Of a stretch of DNA of 64,000 nt, positions 10,255-22,187 are shown in pieces; position 1 is the first letter of the stretch, and each line of letters begins with the position of its first letter. The notes beneath the pieces were generated by a model that was not told the origin of the DNA, did not search any database, and worked only from the letters and a program-made list of their open reading frames with translations. The translations under genes were made by a program, and so were the position numbers. Location of the stretch: assembly GCA_963924555.1 (NCBI GenBank), contig OZ004594.1, positions 806,001 to 870,000 of the forward strand, read 5' to 3'. This DNA comes from Crambe crambe (lineage: Eukaryota > Porifera > Demospongiae > Poecilosclerida > Crambeidae).

Positions 10255-11325
10255 ACTCTAATAATAACCTTAATAACTAACTGCTAACAGGTACATGGAA
10301 TAAGGAATGAAGTCACTGTGTCTGTGGAAATCAAAATTTTAATGACAAAATTTGCATGATTCATATTTGTGGACCCAGTCCTGGACAGCTAGAGAGTGAG
10401 GTCTTCCTTGGATGAATTAATAATCCCTATATGCAATAACCATAAATCAATTCAAGAGAGTCATGACAATAACTAACTTTGAATGTATTCAGGAGTGTGC
10501 CAGCATCAGTCTTGTTAATCTTCTTCACTGTTGTTTAAGACAGCTGCTCACCCTAGAAGAGAAGTCACTGTCTATCCTTCCTTGAGGATGTCAGGAGGGG
10601 AGGGGAGGGGAGGGGAGGGTATGGAAAAACGATAAAACTTAACAGACCAAAGAAACTAATAATAATACCTCCAAGCCACTATTGAGTGTGAGGTCAGCCA
10701 ATAGTGCAATCTTTGCCAGTCCTTTCAGTGGTTTCTGGTTCTCACTCTGATTCAGTCATACACAAGACAAGCTAAACCCTCTGATCTGAGAGTCTACACT
10801 TCTTACAGTGTCCACGTGGACCAGGAGGACTCTGTGAGGGAGCACTGCCTTCCTAAAGATTTGAATTGGTCATGAATGTAGTTTGGATGGAGGGAGTTGT
10901 GGTAACTTTGGAACAATTTATGAGCATGCTCAGTATTGTGTTTTGTCCAGCTAGCGCATTGCGCTATAGCTCTTAGCTCTAGCTTATTTAACCTCTGTAT
11001 CACTTCCAGTCGCTGGCTGGTTTGATCTGATTTTTGTCAATAGTTATACTGTCAGCTGAATAATAAGAAGTTATTGCTAATTAACATTGTGATACTATTG
11101 GAGAACATCACAGGAGTGATAGTAAATATCCATATGACACAAATTATTTTGAATTATTAAATGAAATCATAGTAATGAAGGAGACCAAAGTAATCCCCCC
11201 ATTTCAGGGGATTCTGTAAGTAGATGGATATTGGACTGTAATGAGGGGGACCAAATATATATTGTAAGACCCCATTTAAGGGGGTTCTGCAAGTGGACTG
11301 ATATTGGAATGAATCACAGTGGACC
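10255..11325 (-). pseudogene. Unit B: decayed, truncated ERCC1 copy
   Basis: Remnants of ERCC1 exons 8 to 3 align with 22188-23008. They carry the same exon 5/6 deletions as unit A. Exon 3 is split by a 215-bp solo LTR, and everything upstream of about 11325 (exons 2 and 1) is gone, replaced by the Ginger element. A GGGGA run near 10596 sits where exon 5 was truncated. It cannot encode ERCC1. Confidence 0.85.
10898..11112. mobile_element. Probable solo LTR, 215 bp, 5-bp target duplication
   Basis: Units A and C show the empty site. In B an extra 215 bases lie between GGAGT (10893-10897) and GGAGT (11113-11117). The insert begins TGTGGTAAC and ends AACATCACA, the TG...CA form of long terminal repeats. 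An AT-rich TTATTTAA lies near 10984. No coding sequence is present, as expected after LTR-LTR recombination. It interrupts the exon-3 remnant of the ERCC1 copy. Confidence 0.7.
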
Positions 11326-11688
11326 TGTCATGGCAAAATTGGTCCCCCAGGACAATTTTTGGCTGCCAGAATTGGTCCCTGGATAAATTTTGGCAGCCAA
11401 AATCAGTCCCCAGGATCAATTCTGGCAGCCAATTTAGGTCCCCCCCTGCCAAAAATAGTCCTCCCTGAAGGACCACTTATGCTGCCAATTGTGGTCTGTT
11501 TCTAAGGGGGACCAATTTTGGCTGCCAATATTAGTCCCCCAATTTATACTGTTAAATGTTATATGATGAAAATGTCAAGAAAAGTTATTTGCAATTATAA
11601 CATAACCATGACTTCTTAGAATCAAATGCCTTCTTTGGTATATTTTTATAACAAGAAACATGAAACCATTGTTTACAGTTGGTACATT

Positions 11689-12249
11689 CTATCCCATCTC
11701 AGGCATCCTGCATGAGCAATGGATAGCAACTTCTTGTGCAGCCTTTATCATACTTTGCCTTATTCTTCGTTTTCGCAGGGTTGGGAAGAGTGTCATATTT
11801 TTATTTTCCAAGCATTTAAATAAATGACTCCTCATTTTCTTTTGGTCGAAACAAAAATTCTGAGGCATTTCCCCAAAAACTAGAGCCGTAGCATATGCTA
11901 TAGCAAAGAGGCCACAATCAGATGATCCAGATTGAAGCTGAACATCGATAAAATGAAGAATAATTGAAGAATGTGGTGTTATAAGGATGGAAGCAATCTG
12001 TTGTTGCAATTCATCACATGCAGTTGAATAAACACTATCATAAATATTGACAACAGGATGATCAGTGCCTATAGTTGATATAGTGACCCAATGACCAGCT
12101 CCAGTATTAAGAATTTGAATAAATTCACCGCGTTGAACTTCAAAGATAAGAGTCAAGCCGAGTGAAACTTTCTGCAAACCTTGAATTGGGCAGACTTTTT
12201 TAAGCAAAATCTGGGCAGCATCAACTATGTTGTAATACTTCCTTGTCAA
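11689..12249 (-). CDS. Ulp1/C48-type cysteine protease domain of the Ginger element
   Basis: An open exon of about 185 codons shows the deSUMOylase-type catalytic set in order: His in GHWVTIS, Asp in NIYDSVY, and Gln plus Cys in QLQSGSSDCGLF. The first codon is TTG and the frame is open from an upstream splice site, so this is the C-terminal exon of a larger product. A Ser/Pro-rich linker exon (about 12300-12570) connects it to the transposase. Family knowledge: some Ginger1 elements carry Ulp1 or OTU proteases, probably acting on SUMO-like conjugates during transposition. No stop is seen in this domain, but the upstream transposase is broken. Confidence 0.75.
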   Translation of the reverse strand: MTRKYYNIVDAAQILLKKVCPIQGLQKVSLGLTLIFEVQRGEFIQILNTGAGHWVTISTIGTDHPVVNIYDSVYSTACDELQQQIASILITPHSSIILHFIDVQLQSGSSDCGLFAIAYATALVFGEMPQNFCFDQKKMRSHLFKCLENKNMTLFPTLRKRRIRQSMIKAAQEVAIHCSCRMPEMG

Positions 12250-12299
12250 ATTTTCTCAAGCCTATAATTCTGGAATCCACATAATATCTACTTGCTCAA

Positions 12300-13165
12300 T
12301 TCAATTTCCTTCTTTCAGAAAAAAGCCGATTTGATTGAAGAGGTGATGTTGGAGATAACTGAACAGGAAGCAATTTAGAAGACCGTGGAGGCAAATGAGT
12401 GGGAGGTGACGGTGAAAGATTAACTGGAGAAGGTGAGTGAACTGGAGAAGGTAGCACTTCCAACTCGAGAGGGAAGAAATCTGTATAGAGCTCTTGTTTT
12501 GGTTTTGGAGTGCTTGTAAAAATCCCTTTATCTACTGCAGGTTCATAGTCGGAAGTAGTGAATGACACAATGGCTTTGGGAGGTGGTGAAGGGGGGTTCT
12601 AAAAAAAATTAAAACCAGTGCTGGCATGGATTTAGCAGAAGCAATTTAGCTACATACCGTGAGCTTAATTCCATTGAATAGGGCTTCAGCGCTTGATGAG
12701 AGTGGAGAAAATTGGAAAGAATCTTCCTCAGAAGTTAACTGTTATAAGATCATAACAAGTGCAAGATCATGTGCATGCATGCAAGCACACCCACACAGTG
12801 TACCTGATTTCCACTAAGGACTTCTGGACTTGATAAGAGTTTCTCCACTGCAACTTAGCTACATTATCAATTATTGGTCCATAAATTAAAAAAACAACAA
12901 AAACAAACAAACAACTCAAGTCAGATTCTATACTTACCAGAGGGCTAAGAGTTCTATTTCTCTTCATAAATAGTGATAAATTTGAGCTATCAGACTCAGA
13001 ATCCTATATCTATTGAGCTTGCCAGTTATGAATTTTGAATTATATTTACTTACTAGTGGATTTAAATGCTTTTTTCTCTTGGAACTCGGTGGTTGCAAAG
13101 AGACATCTGAGCTGCTCAAAGATAGCTATAAAATAATGTTGGATAAAGTAAAATAATCTACTATT
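12300..13165 (-). other. Linker exons between transposase and protease of the Ginger element
   Basis: Short exon-like stretches on the minus strand (for example 12300-12570, rich in Ser and Pro with SPSPVNLSPSPP) are separated by AT-rich introns. They contain no recognisable domain and probably encode a flexible linker. Exact exon borders were not resolved. Confidence 0.45.
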
Positions 13166-13168
13166 ATG

Positions 13169-14759
13169 TCAGCTTACATCAGGTGGCATGCAATACTTCT
13201 TTAAATGTACTCCATTTACACGTTTGACTATCATCAAAGGGTTATGTACATCTTGAAGTTTATATAGACCACGTCCAAGATTAGCATGAATTTTGTATGG
13301 TCCAACCCATTTGAAATCCAATTTTCCACCTTTCCTTTTCTTCCTCGTGAAGTCTTTCTTTAGCACCAATGCTCCTAAATGAAAAGTTTGTGGATTAGAA
13401 TGCTTTCAGTCATATGCTATTTTCTGCTTTTTTTGTGCTTTCAGAATGTTAGCTTTTGCACTTTCAAATATCCTAGCACAGATGGTCAGCAATTACTGTA
13501 AAATCTGTATTATATACAGCCACAGTCAATAAGATAATGAAGAGATTGTACATTTCATTAAACATACCAGTTTGTATGTTGGAATATTCAGGTAAAACTT
13601 CAATGCCATCATTTCTGATATCAACTGGTATAATTGGTTTTCTTCCAAACATCAATTCAAAAGGTGTGTACAATGATGACTCATGCCTCGATGTATTATA
13701 CGCATACACACAGGTGTCCAAATAATCTTCCCATGACTCTTTCTTCTCTCCAATAAACTTCACTAACATATTTTGTACAGTTTGGTTGAAGCGTTCCACA
13801 AGACCATTGGCCTATTTAGAAATAAGCAATAGAGTTTCAGTTTTTATATACAATACTATTTAACCTGTGGATGGTATGGTGTTGTGAGCCTGTAGTCAAT
13901 CTTTAGCAATTTCATCAGTTCTTGATTTATGGCATTGTTGAACTCTGTACCTTGATCTGATGTAACTACTTTGCATAATCCATATTTCATCAATACCTAT
14001 GATGATGAATAATAACTACGATAACAACAATCATGATGTACCTTAATAGGTTTGAGGCCACTGTACTGGCATACTTGTCACGGACTGGAATAGCTTCATT
14101 GTAAAATAATCACAAATTGTGAAAATATATTTGTTTCCTTGAACAGATGGTGGTGAGATTGGGCCAATGAAATCAATTCCAATATGGTGCCACGGAGAGA
14201 TTACAGGAACAGGATGCAATTCTGGAGCATCTATATTCAGTTTTTTCCCACTCTTCTGACACACATCACATGTTCTAATCTGTGAAAGAAAAAAAAAGTA
14301 GAATGTAAGACTTAAGATGGTAATAACCATTACCATTTTGTTCACATCCTTAGTGACTCCAGGCCATGTGAAACACTCATTAATACGGGAAATGGTTTTC
14401 TTTATTCCAAGGTGTCCAGATGTGGCATCAAAATGACAGGCATTAAGTATACGCTGCTGTTCCTTGGCATCTAAAATGATCCAAATCTATCACAATAGTA
14501 AATGAAGATAACATCGGTGGCAAATCTACTAGCTTAAGAAGCCTACCTTTCTACCACCTCTTTTGGTAAGAAATATATCCCCTTTATCAACTGTTAATTT
14601 TGCAGCCTTCCTTCTAATGATCCTCCTTTCATTCTTATCTGCCAGTAGCGGGTATTCCTTCTTAGTCAGATAATTGAAGGCTTTTATGATCAACTCGATT
14701 TGGTTATCCTGGCAATTCTGACTGCAAGATAAAGAAATTTCTTCACTGGATAAAGCCAT
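13169..14759 (-). pseudogene. Integrase-like (DDE) transposase of the Ginger element
   Basis: Exons on the minus strand at 14547-14759, 14334-14486, 14042-14279, about 13866-13996, about 13569-13812 and a last piece ending about 13178 give the order of a Gypsy-type integrase. First comes an H2C2 zinc finger (CHFDATSGH and CDVCQK), then the catalytic residues in GIDFIGP, TSDQGTEF and GLVERFN, then a GPY/F module with KWVGPYKI. Two lesions show decay: a frame break with a few missing bases after CDYFT (about 14098-14104) and an in-frame TGA at 13406-13408 ahead of the GPY/F module. Splitting by introns and fusion to a protease favour a Ginger DNA transposon over a Gypsy retroelement; no reverse transcriptase or LTR is seen. 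Confidence 0.75.
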
Positions 14760-14825
14760 ACCATGCAGTTGCCAGCTAGCTGCCAGCAGCTAGCTGAGCT
14801 GCCTCGCCAAATCATAGATATAAGA

Positions 14826-15917
14826 GGTTTACGGGATTGGAAACGGATCACGTGCTCTCGTTAGCAACTAACAACCGAGGCGCTAGGCGCGTTGACAGCT
14901 GAATGACATAGCACTTTTGTCAAAGTTGCTGTTCTGACAAGATCCGTAAGGTAAGACTTATGCCAATGATACTATAATACACTAGGGCATAGATTTACTG
15001 TATGAAATAAATTTCAGCTCAGATTTTCAAGTTTATTCCTACAAATACTACTATAGTGGTTAATGGGACTGTAATCCCTCTCACGCTTGATGGAATCAAT
15101 TGCTGTTGCCCATTTTCTGATCAAAAGGCATGTAAACTTTAGCTACATGGAATAGTAATGTTGGTTTTTGTATTAGCTGACATATATTGTCTCTAGCATT
15201 TGCAAGTGGTGTTAAAACTGTAATCCCTCTCCCAAGAAATAGATTAACAACATTGAAACTGTATTAGTTATTTCAGGGAAAGGATAGAACAGTAAATGGA
15301 ATTGGTGCATTCGCTTTCTATACAATAGTCATCCTATGGAGATGGCAAGCTTACTATATTTCCCCCCTAATATCCATAGGGTCCACAGGACAGCTGACTG
15401 AACCGAATTCTTGAGGTGGATGGTGTCAAAACCCAACAGCCAAAAGCTGGAAGTATTGCAATAATGTTGATATGGGAGAACTGAGCAGAAACTGGCGGAT
15501 AACTATGGGGCAAAATTATCTAGCTATAATAATAATGAATTTATGTCTAATTTTAATACCAAAAGTCATTCTGGCCTTTCTTTCAAATCAATCACATAAA
15601 ATTAATGTATAATGAGAAATGATAGGTACTCATAGTTATAACTACAAGGAAAAAAGTTATGAATAATTAATAACTTCCTTCCTCAGACTCTCCAACTTCA
15701 ACTCTCTGACTCTTCACTTCTTCAATACCTTCCCCTTAGCTTACTTGTACTATTCTGTGAGCTGTAGGGGCAGAATATCACTTTAACTGCCTTGAAAGGA
15801 GTGAATATTGATCTCTTTTCACAACGATTAATATAATTAATGCTGCATGCGCGTGCGCATCTGTCAACGCGCCACGGTTGTGCAGTTCATTGGGCGTTTC
15901 CAATCCCGTAAAACCTA
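14826..15917. mobile_element. Nested inverted-repeat element inside the Ginger 5' region
   Basis: The left end AGGTTTACGGGATTGGAAAC (from 14826) is mirrored at the right end GTTTCCAATCCCGTAAAACC (to about 15916). A second inner pair, CAACCGAGGCG...GCGTTGACAG near 14880-14905 and CTGTCAACGCGCCACGGTTG near 15860-15880, extends the inverted repeat. The interior is about 1 kb, AT-rich and without a transposase. No clear target duplication was found, though TA flanks are possible. It lies 67 bases upstream of the first transposase exon, so it may have replaced the element's promoter. Confidence 0.6.
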
Positions 15918-16109
15918 TGGTCGGACTAATTTTGGCAGCCAAGAGTTAATTGTCTGGGAGACCACTTTTGGCGGGGGGACCAAAATTTTCGTGACACGCC
16001 CATATACGTGTTATGCAAATCAAATGATGCGCCCCATGCGCCACGCCCAAGGTCCTTCAAAACAGAAATCAAGAGCACAAAGCATCTGCTGACTTAAAAG
16101 AAACTCGTT

Positions 16110-19100
16110 ATGGAAGAGGAGGAAGAGGAAAAGTTTCAAAAGGTAAGAGGTGGTGCCCATATTTTTTGCCTGTGTACATGTTCTAAGCTTATTTAAAAGA
16201 TTTATGTGTAGACAGCTACAGTACAGCTAATCAGAGATAATCAAAAAGGCCGCCTAGGCGGAAAGACTGCAGCTGGCCGGCGAGTCATTATCTAGCAGCT
16301 GCTGATTTTAGTCCAGACACTATCTAGGGCTCTAGCTAGCTGCGTATTGTTTAGGTGTAGAATATTCTTTAGGTTTGAGTAGAGCTATGCCATTGTGTAG
16401 TTAGCTACTTGAGTGTGCTAGAATAGTTGCTGTGACTGGTTTGTTTCTTCACAGATAAAGGAACATGAGGAAAATATAAAGAAATTATTGGAGGTAAGTT
16501 GTTTGTGGAAGTAGCTGCTTGTGTTGGTCCAGTGCCTCCAGCAAGACCCTCCAGTCACTTCAAGCACCTTAGGCCCATAGCAGGAGGCACATAATACATA
16601 GCAACAGCCTGTTAAGATTGAGGGGTGCTCGTTTGCAGGGAGGAGTTGCTTGTTGGAATGCTGGACTACTCGACCTTAAACCAGTATTGTTTTGAGGGTG
16701 CTCCTCATCTGGAATTTCCACAGGAAGGCCAAACCCCCTGTTCAATTTTATGAACCAAATGCTGACTCAGCATAATCCCTGTGCACCTCTGCCGGGAGGA
16801 GTGGGTGGGGTCTTGAGACCCGTGTACCCCATGGCACTATTGAGCATAACATGTAACGAAGGTTCTCCATGTTTGGAATCTGCAGCTCAAATGCCTTGCA
16901 TCTAGACCCCTGCTCAATTTTTGACAGACCATAATACCCCCATGCGGGTCTGCCGAGGGAAATGGGCGGGGCCTGGCGACTCATGACCCCCATGACCTTC
17001 TGGAGCATACTTCACTCTACACGTTCTCCAAGTTTGGAGGCCGTAGCTCACATGCTGTGCGTGTGGTGATTTTTTTTTGTGGTGCATGATGGCTGTCTTT
17101 GTGTGTTGGTTGTATGGTTGTCTCACCTTCTCTCTCTCACTCCTCACAGGACAAGGCATTCTATCAGAGGTGGATAGAGTTCAGGGAACAGGTGAGTGAT
17201 GAGTGTAGCAGTGGTGTGATGAGGGCGTGGCATGTGGCCCAGTCCATACCTAGTGTGTGTTCCATGTGTGCAGAGGATTGCTGAATGCAAGGAGGAGTTG
17301 GACCAGCCCTCCCTGTCTGTGGAGAGGAGGAAGGAGCTGGAGGAGGAGGTGCAGGATTATGAGGGATACACCCAGAGTTGTAAAGAAACCATCCAAAAGT
17401 ATGAAGAAGAAATAAAGGAGAGAGAAAATGCCCTCAGGCAACTGAATTGTAAGTATCAAGATGTATAAGTACTTGGCACTAATTAGATGATGTAGCAGTA
17501 CATGGTGTAATGTAAATAATACCCCCAAGCTAAAATAAGTGTGTGGTATATGTAGCGCATGTAATTAGTAGTTGTAGAAATTAATTAGTGGTTAATTAAA
17601 AGTAGGTGAAAATAATTAAAGTTTGAAAGGCCATAACTTTTGAATGGAAAGTGCTATAGTCTTCATTTCAACACCATTCTGCTCAGAAAAATTCTCTCTT
17701 CTCTCTGTACAAGTGATATCTTTCTCTAAGACTTGTGCTATCTAGATGATTAATTTTATTACTTTCTTTAAAGGAATTTTATAGAATATAAAGTGACTTT
17801 CTATTGTTTGTAGTGGATATATGAAGTAAATATGTGTATATTCACAAAGTCTTTCTTCTCTCTTCATTAGCTTCTTCTCCTGGACCCCCCAGACCTCCTG
17901 AACCACCTGGACCTCCCTCTGAGCCTGTCCTTCCAGCTGAAGGACCCACCAACCCTCCTACTGAACCTGGTGAGCTGACTCCTAGTAACCAAATTCAGCA
18001 ACAAGTCACTCACAGACCAGAGTGGACTTACTGTATCCCTTGTGCAGGAATCAGACATTTTGTCCTTAATTAACTGTCTAAGGTGCCTGTGCAATATAGA
18101 GATATCGGTAATGAGCCATAAGTGGCTTTCCACACTTACCCCTCAGAGTTCTCATCATAATATTATGATGTGGTATTCTCTCTTCATGCTATAGGTGGAG
18201 AGAAAGAGGCACTGGCAACATCAATGGATGATGACAAAGGTAGGATGACTTTTAGTTCTAATTAGTAAGCACCCTCCACTCCCCCTTAAATTCAACCTCC
18301 TCCTTAACCCAAAGTGATTATATTTACGCAGGAGTGACGTTGTCAAATCCTCTGGATGAAGCCACTAGAATAAAATTGGTGAGTAGAATACATGTTGGAG
18401 TCCTTGTAAGCATGAGTCCAATAATAACATGTTTCCTACTAGAGGCAATGCATTGTGGGGCGAGCCTGAGCTGAATGTGATGCATGTTCCCTTTTAGCAA
18501 GGGTGAAACAATGAGAATGGCCTCTCTTTCTGAAAACAATCTCTGGTCTGCATTCTCTGAGACTGGCCAGCTGTCTGTGACATCAACTGCTGACTTACAC
18601 TCTCCCTCAAGCGCTGTCTGTGATGTGATGCATGTGAGAATGGTCTCTCTTTCTGAAGACAATCTCTGGTCTGCATTCTCTGAGACTGGCCTCTCTTTTC
18701 CTCAGCTGTCTGTGACATCAACTGCTGACTTGCACTCTCCCTCAAGCACTGTCTTTTCTCTGTAGCTGTGCTTTGAGCAGGATGTCTTGCCTTCTATCTC
18801 GTACTTTCTTCTCCTTGGAAGAACGCTAATTTGATCCATTCTTTAGTAGCTAGCTAGCATCTGCTATTCGATGCTTGAGGCATTCTTTTCTCTGGGCCAG
18901 CATTGTCTCTAGATTTCTCGATCTACGCGTTCTTTCTGTTCAGCTAGCCTCTATATAGCTCTCTTAGCTTATAGCACATGTTTATATACGCATGTGCGTC
19001 TACTGCACTGTGATGTAATGTTACCAGATGATCGTCACAGAAAAAAACCACTATTATATAATGCGAATTCTAGAGCCAACTCGCTTGCTCAGGCTCGCCC

Positions 19101-21227
19101 CAATCATGTGGAAAGATTTCCAGGCTTTTATATTCTGATCATTTTTCATAGCATGACAATGCAATGGAGAAAGGGCATGTTGATACGAGCATTATCAAGG
19201 CGGTAATTGTGGGGGCAGCTGGAGCTGGCAAGTCCTCTTTCGCATCTCTCCTTTTTGACGTCATTCTTCCACATTTCCGAATCAGTACGGGAGTCATCGA
19301 GAAAGCCAAGAGGGTCATGACCACCTGTCTGAGGTTAGGCATGACTGAAGCACTAAACAATCAAGTCTGGGAGGTGGTTGGAGCTGAGGAACTTATAACT
19401 ATTCTTGCAGACGCCATCAACGCGAGCATTGACGTTGATTCCACTTCTTCTGGTGTTTTCGTGCAGCAGAAATCAAATAATGGAGCTTCGAAAGAGCATG
19501 GAAGTTTTGATTCGGCCAGTAGCTCAACGTTTACCGACTACACTGTGGCCAGAACGACTGTGATCAAGCTGATTGGTCGATCCAAGAAAGGTAGATTGCT
19601 GAAAATGACTTGGATCTACCTGATTGACAGTGGTGGGCAGCCTCAATTCCACGAGCTTCTTACGGCTTTCCTTCGAAATGCTACGCTCGGTATCTTCGTT
19701 TTTAGGCTGTGCGATCAGCTGGATGATAAACCACAAATTGAATATTATGGAGAAGATGGCAAGTCTCTTGGTGAGTCGTATCCTTTTCCCATGAGCCACA
19801 AGGAAATCTTCCAGCACTGTGTCCAGACCATCTATTCCCTCCCCTCCACTTCCGCTGTAGAGAAGGGGCAGGAGGCACCTCGGCCTAAAATCTTAGTAGT
19901 TGGGACGCATCGCGATAAAGAAGAAGATTGTCCCGAGAGTCGTGAGCAAAAAGATCAGGTGCTTAAAGGTATTTTGCACCCTGGATCAGAGTCCGACTCA
20001 AGACCAGTTAGTGATGTCATCTACTATGGGAGGGGCTGCATATTCCCCCTCAATGCTCGATCACCAAATGCAGAAGACAAGGAAGTAGTTGGTAAAGTTC
20101 GATGTGAAGTGGAACACCTTGCACCTCCACATACACCGATCCCCCTCCAATATTATGCCCTCGAGCTGGAAATCGAAAAGCGATTGAAAGATAATCAGCA
20201 ACAGGTCATAAGCGTTCACGATTGTCTAAATATTGCACGTTCTCTCCATTTCACAGAATCCGCAGGCAGAGCAGCTATCCTTCATCTCGACAGTCTCAAC
20301 CTCATTCAGTACTTCCCTTCGAGTGCTGAGGAAGTCATCTTCTGTGATCCCAATGTCCTCCTCAATAAAGTCAACGAGCTGATCAAGAAGAGCTACAGCT
20401 TGAGAGGTGGTTCAGAACCTCTAGCCGATACTGGTGGAAAGTGGATCAACTTCCATCAGCGTGGTGAGGTGACCTTGGATATCCTTGAAAAGTTTTCTTA
20501 TGGTTATGTGCCAGGTCTGTACGACCACCACACTGTGGCCAAGATCTTCGAAGATCTCTTGATTCTTACTCCACTTGACCTTGATCTCAACCTGTACTTC
20601 ATGCCCGCTTTACTTGATATCAAGAACGTCAAAGATATTCAGCGACCAACCAAAAAGTGCCTCAATATAGCTTTCCCCTCGGGGTATGCCCCCTTGGGAC
20701 TCTTTTCTTCTTCTGTTGCTTTTCTTACTTCAACCAAAAACAAGTGGCCTTCTCGTTGGAAGTTTAGGATTAAAAGTGGTCAGCTTTTCAGGAATGCAAT
20801 CACCTTTGAAGCAGGTTTGGCTCGTGTCACTTATTTAGATCTTTCCACTTACTTCGAGATTCACGTGGAGACCCGTGTTGAATGTGCTGTTGCTACCATG
20901 CGCCAAGTGGTGAAGACCGGTGTCTGCAAAGCTCTCGACGAATCTATCAGAGTGCGTAACATCAGCAATGCTTCCTACACTCTTGCTTTTCCATGTCCCT
21001 GTGACTCAAAGGTTGGAAATGGGTGTAAAGATTTTCATTCAGCAGAGATAGATGATGAAAGTCTACCAGGAAAGAAGTTTTGGAAGTGTAAAAAGAATCC
21101 AGGTGAATGTGGTGAGCTTGAACAACACCATGTGGAATGGCTTAGCACACAAGGAAAGGAAGCTGAAGCTAAAAAAAGAGAAGGTAGGTCATTAAAACCT
21201 TGACACTATATAGTGATAATCTGTCCT

Positions 21228-21282
<55 letters not shown>

Positions 21283-21622
21283 TAGACACTCAATGCTCTC
21301 TCGGAATGGCTGACCATTTTGAAGTCACTGAGCTGCTTGAAGATCTAGACAAGAAGAACGTTATAAAGTTGGGGACGGCTCTTGGACTATCCTTCATCAA
21401 ACTGATGAAAATGGAAATGTTTCCTGATGAAATGGTTGCTTCCTGGCTTAGAGGAGATGACGACGTTAACAAAATAAGTGGTCCTCCCAGCTGGGAGAGT
21501 CTAGCCACAGCTCTCGATAAAACCCGTCACACAGATATAGCCTCCAAGGCCAGGAAGGTGAGTATGGAAGAAAAGGTGGAGAGATACAACTTAATATTGT
21601 TTTCCAATTGCAGAAGAAATGA
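16110..21622 (+). CDS. Coiled-coil / Roc-COR GTPase / Death-domain protein, copy 2
   Basis: Ten in-frame exons: 16110-16142, 16455-16493, 17150-17191, 17274-17448, 17871-17969, 18195-18239, 18332-18378, 19152-21183, 21286-21557, 21614-21622, giving 930 aa. Architecture equals copy 1: coiled coil, Pro-rich linker, Roc-type GTPase (GAAGAGKSS, DSGGQ, VGTHRD), COR-like region, Cys-rich patch, Death domain. Differences from copy 1 concentrate in coiled-coil exons 2-4, in small multi-codon patches of the COR region (for example GVELIAD versus GSEPLAD) and in the first half of the Death domain. Intron 8 carries a CA microsatellite and, unlike copy 1, is closed by a stop. The 3' neighbour is convergent ERCC1. 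Function as an intracellular sensor or death adaptor is inference. Confidence 0.85.
21231..21280. repeat. CA dinucleotide microsatellite in intron 8 of copy 2
   Basis: About 25 CA units run directly into the acceptor of the Death-domain exon (TGTAG at 21281-21285). Copy 1 has only a short CCACCACACA stretch at the same place, so the expansion is unit-specific. Confidence 0.9.
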
Positions 21623-22187
21623 TTGTTGACATTCCTCCTTCACTTTCAAGTCTACTCTAACACTCAGGTGAGCTTCGAATAGGATCATTTAGTAGGTTCA
21701 GTTGCATAGGTACAAGGGGGGAGGGGGGGACAGTGGTTATGTTGTTGAACTCAGGGGGGCCGGGCTACATAGTCACAGGCCTAGATAGTAGAATCGACCG
21801 CCTTCCCTTGAGTTCTGCAAGGCATTGCATGAGACTTCCTTGGGGTCATTTTTTATGATTATCTGTATCATGTGATTCTGTAGATCCAGCTCCTTTCATT
21901 GTACATGCCTTCCTTGGAACTCAATATGCACATCTTTGAATTTATTTTTGATTCTGATTTGGTATTAATCGTCAATTCATAAACCTATCGCGCGCGATCG
22001 CGTATATAATTGACCCGTGATTCGGACGACCTTTACCAACATGTCTGGTGGGGTGTCCTAATATGCGTGCCTCTGTCTCATCAAAAACATAACATGCACC
22101 TGTATGTTGCTGGGCTGGACTAGCAAGATTAGTATGTGCCATAACCCTGCACATTTAAAATTTTGACTCTGATAATAATCTTAATAA
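21623..22187. other. Convergent intergenic region, Death-domain gene and ERCC1
   Basis: No gene is seen. The two genes end tail to tail 565 bases apart. This is the source form of the spacers at 996-1530 and 9732-10254. Confidence 0.6.

Larger units (their letters stand above)
11326..15996 (-). mobile_element. Ginger-type DNA transposon, 4.67 kb, degraded
   Basis: The ends form terminal inverted repeats: left TGTCATGGCAAAATTGGTCC and right, on the other strand, TGTCACGAAAATTTTGGTCC. The TGTCA start fits the TGTNR termini I recall for Ginger elements. Subterminal copies of TTTTGGCTGCCAGAATTGGTCC-like sequence recur about six times on the left (11326-11545) and twice on the right (15920-15996). 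The minus strand encodes an integrase-type transposase with GPY/F motif and a Ulp1/C48 protease. There is no target duplication (GACC before, CGCC after). The flanks match unit A position 2377 and unit B position 4138, so 1.76 kb present in A/B is missing exactly at this element. Confidence 0.8.

Noticed and set aside
13169-14759. Gypsy LTR retrotransposon
   Set aside because: The integrase resembles Gypsy, but no gag, protease or reverse transcriptase is present. The ends are terminal inverted repeats, and a Ulp1 protease is linked in the same orientation.
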